Source of the DNA: JAVBQL01 sp031549085
GTDB lineage: Bacteria > Spirochaetota > GWE2-31-10 > MWDO01
Direction: 5' to 3'
Assembly: GCA_031549085.1 (NCBI GenBank)
Contig: JAVBQL010000024.1
Location: 1-12,471, forward strand
DNA: 12,471 nt
Of this stretch, positions 12,298-12,471 are shown in pieces. A program made the position numbers and the translations under genes. Under the pieces are notes generated by a model that was not told the origin of the DNA, did no database searches, and saw only the letters and a program-made list of their open reading frames with translations. Numbering within the stretch: position 1 is the first letter of the stretch; each line of letters begins with the position of its first letter.

Positions 12298-12471
12298 AAT
12301 GGTTAGTTAAGCTTACTTCTCACAAATGTACTATCAATATTTAACAATCGTTAAATTATTATTTCTGGTTTCCATGTCATTACGATAATATCAAACGAGC
12401 GAACGCTACTCAAAAAAGAAAAAAAAGAGAGAATAGATTTGTATAGGCTTAAGGTAAAAACCCCGCCTATA
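12298..12471 (-). repeat. Palindromic element P4, cut by the window edge, with flipped loop
   Basis: Left arm and half of the core of a fourth element. It begins AATGGTTAGTTAAG and has the same arm as P3 (CTGGTTTCCATGTCA; CGAGCGAACGCTACT). The core stem is TATAGGC (12442-12448) with GCCTATA (12465-12471). The loop reads TTAAGGTAAAAACCCC on the plus strand, the same direction as in P1/P2, although the arms here are inverted relative to P1/P2. The far arm lies outside the window. Confidence 0.8.

Noticed and set aside
12070..12306. 78-codon open frame on the plus strand
   Set aside because: It is antisense to RNA copy 2; the same frame is broken in copy 1 by indels, and its end is a run of Phe/Tyr/Ile from AT-rich DNA.
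2905..12471. CRISPR array
   Set aside because: Repeats are hundreds of bases long, few and diverged, with no short repeat-spacer rhythm and no cas genes.

Overview
The window is AT-rich (roughly 30% G+C by eye) bacterial DNA. The lptC and lptA genes for outer-membrane glycolipid export show a diderm cell. The phylum cannot be fixed without a search. A spirochaete-like lineage is a guess from base composition and the lptC-lptA pair, no more.

Layout. (1) 85-2862, plus strand: proS (prolyl-tRNA synthetase), then a 260-residue flavodoxin/ferredoxin fusion of the EFR1 type. (2) 2863-4105: no protein gene. It holds a composite repeat P1-N1-P2, in which P is a ~320-bp imperfect palindrome and N is a 519-bp segment carrying a promoter, a ~245-nt structured RNA and its terminator. 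(3) 4106-7213, minus strand: pyrG, lptC and lptA in transcription order, probably one operon. (4) 7494-9474, plus strand: an unrecognised 439-residue protein and a small multi-spanning membrane protein. (5) 9710-11416, plus strand: an AarF/ABC1/UbiB-family atypical kinase. (6) 11417-12471: the same composite repeat inverted (P3-N2-P4, cut by the window edge).

Main points. The two N copies differ, but their differences fall so as to keep base pairing: 9-12-bp helices are retained through A-T/G-C, T-A/G-T and complete segment replacement. The 3' strand of one helix lies inside the loop of the terminator stem, so the fold is a pseudoknot. This supports a real non-coding RNA that I cannot assign to a known class. 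The palindromes show their own rearrangements: a flipped loop in P4 and a replaced core in P3. The second strong point is pyrG. Its glutamine-amidotransferase nucleophile, normally Cys in the LGICLGMQ motif, is Gly (LAIGLGMQ), and two lid residues linked to glutaminase coupling are also changed. The enzyme therefore looks dependent on free ammonia.

Functional links: proS and the flavodoxin/ferredoxin are housekeeping or redox genes with no visible partnership. PyrG supplies CTP, which is needed for lipid and envelope sugar precursors, next to the LptC/LptA bridge proteins. Palindromes P2 and P3 each sit between converging transcription units and could serve as bidirectional terminators.
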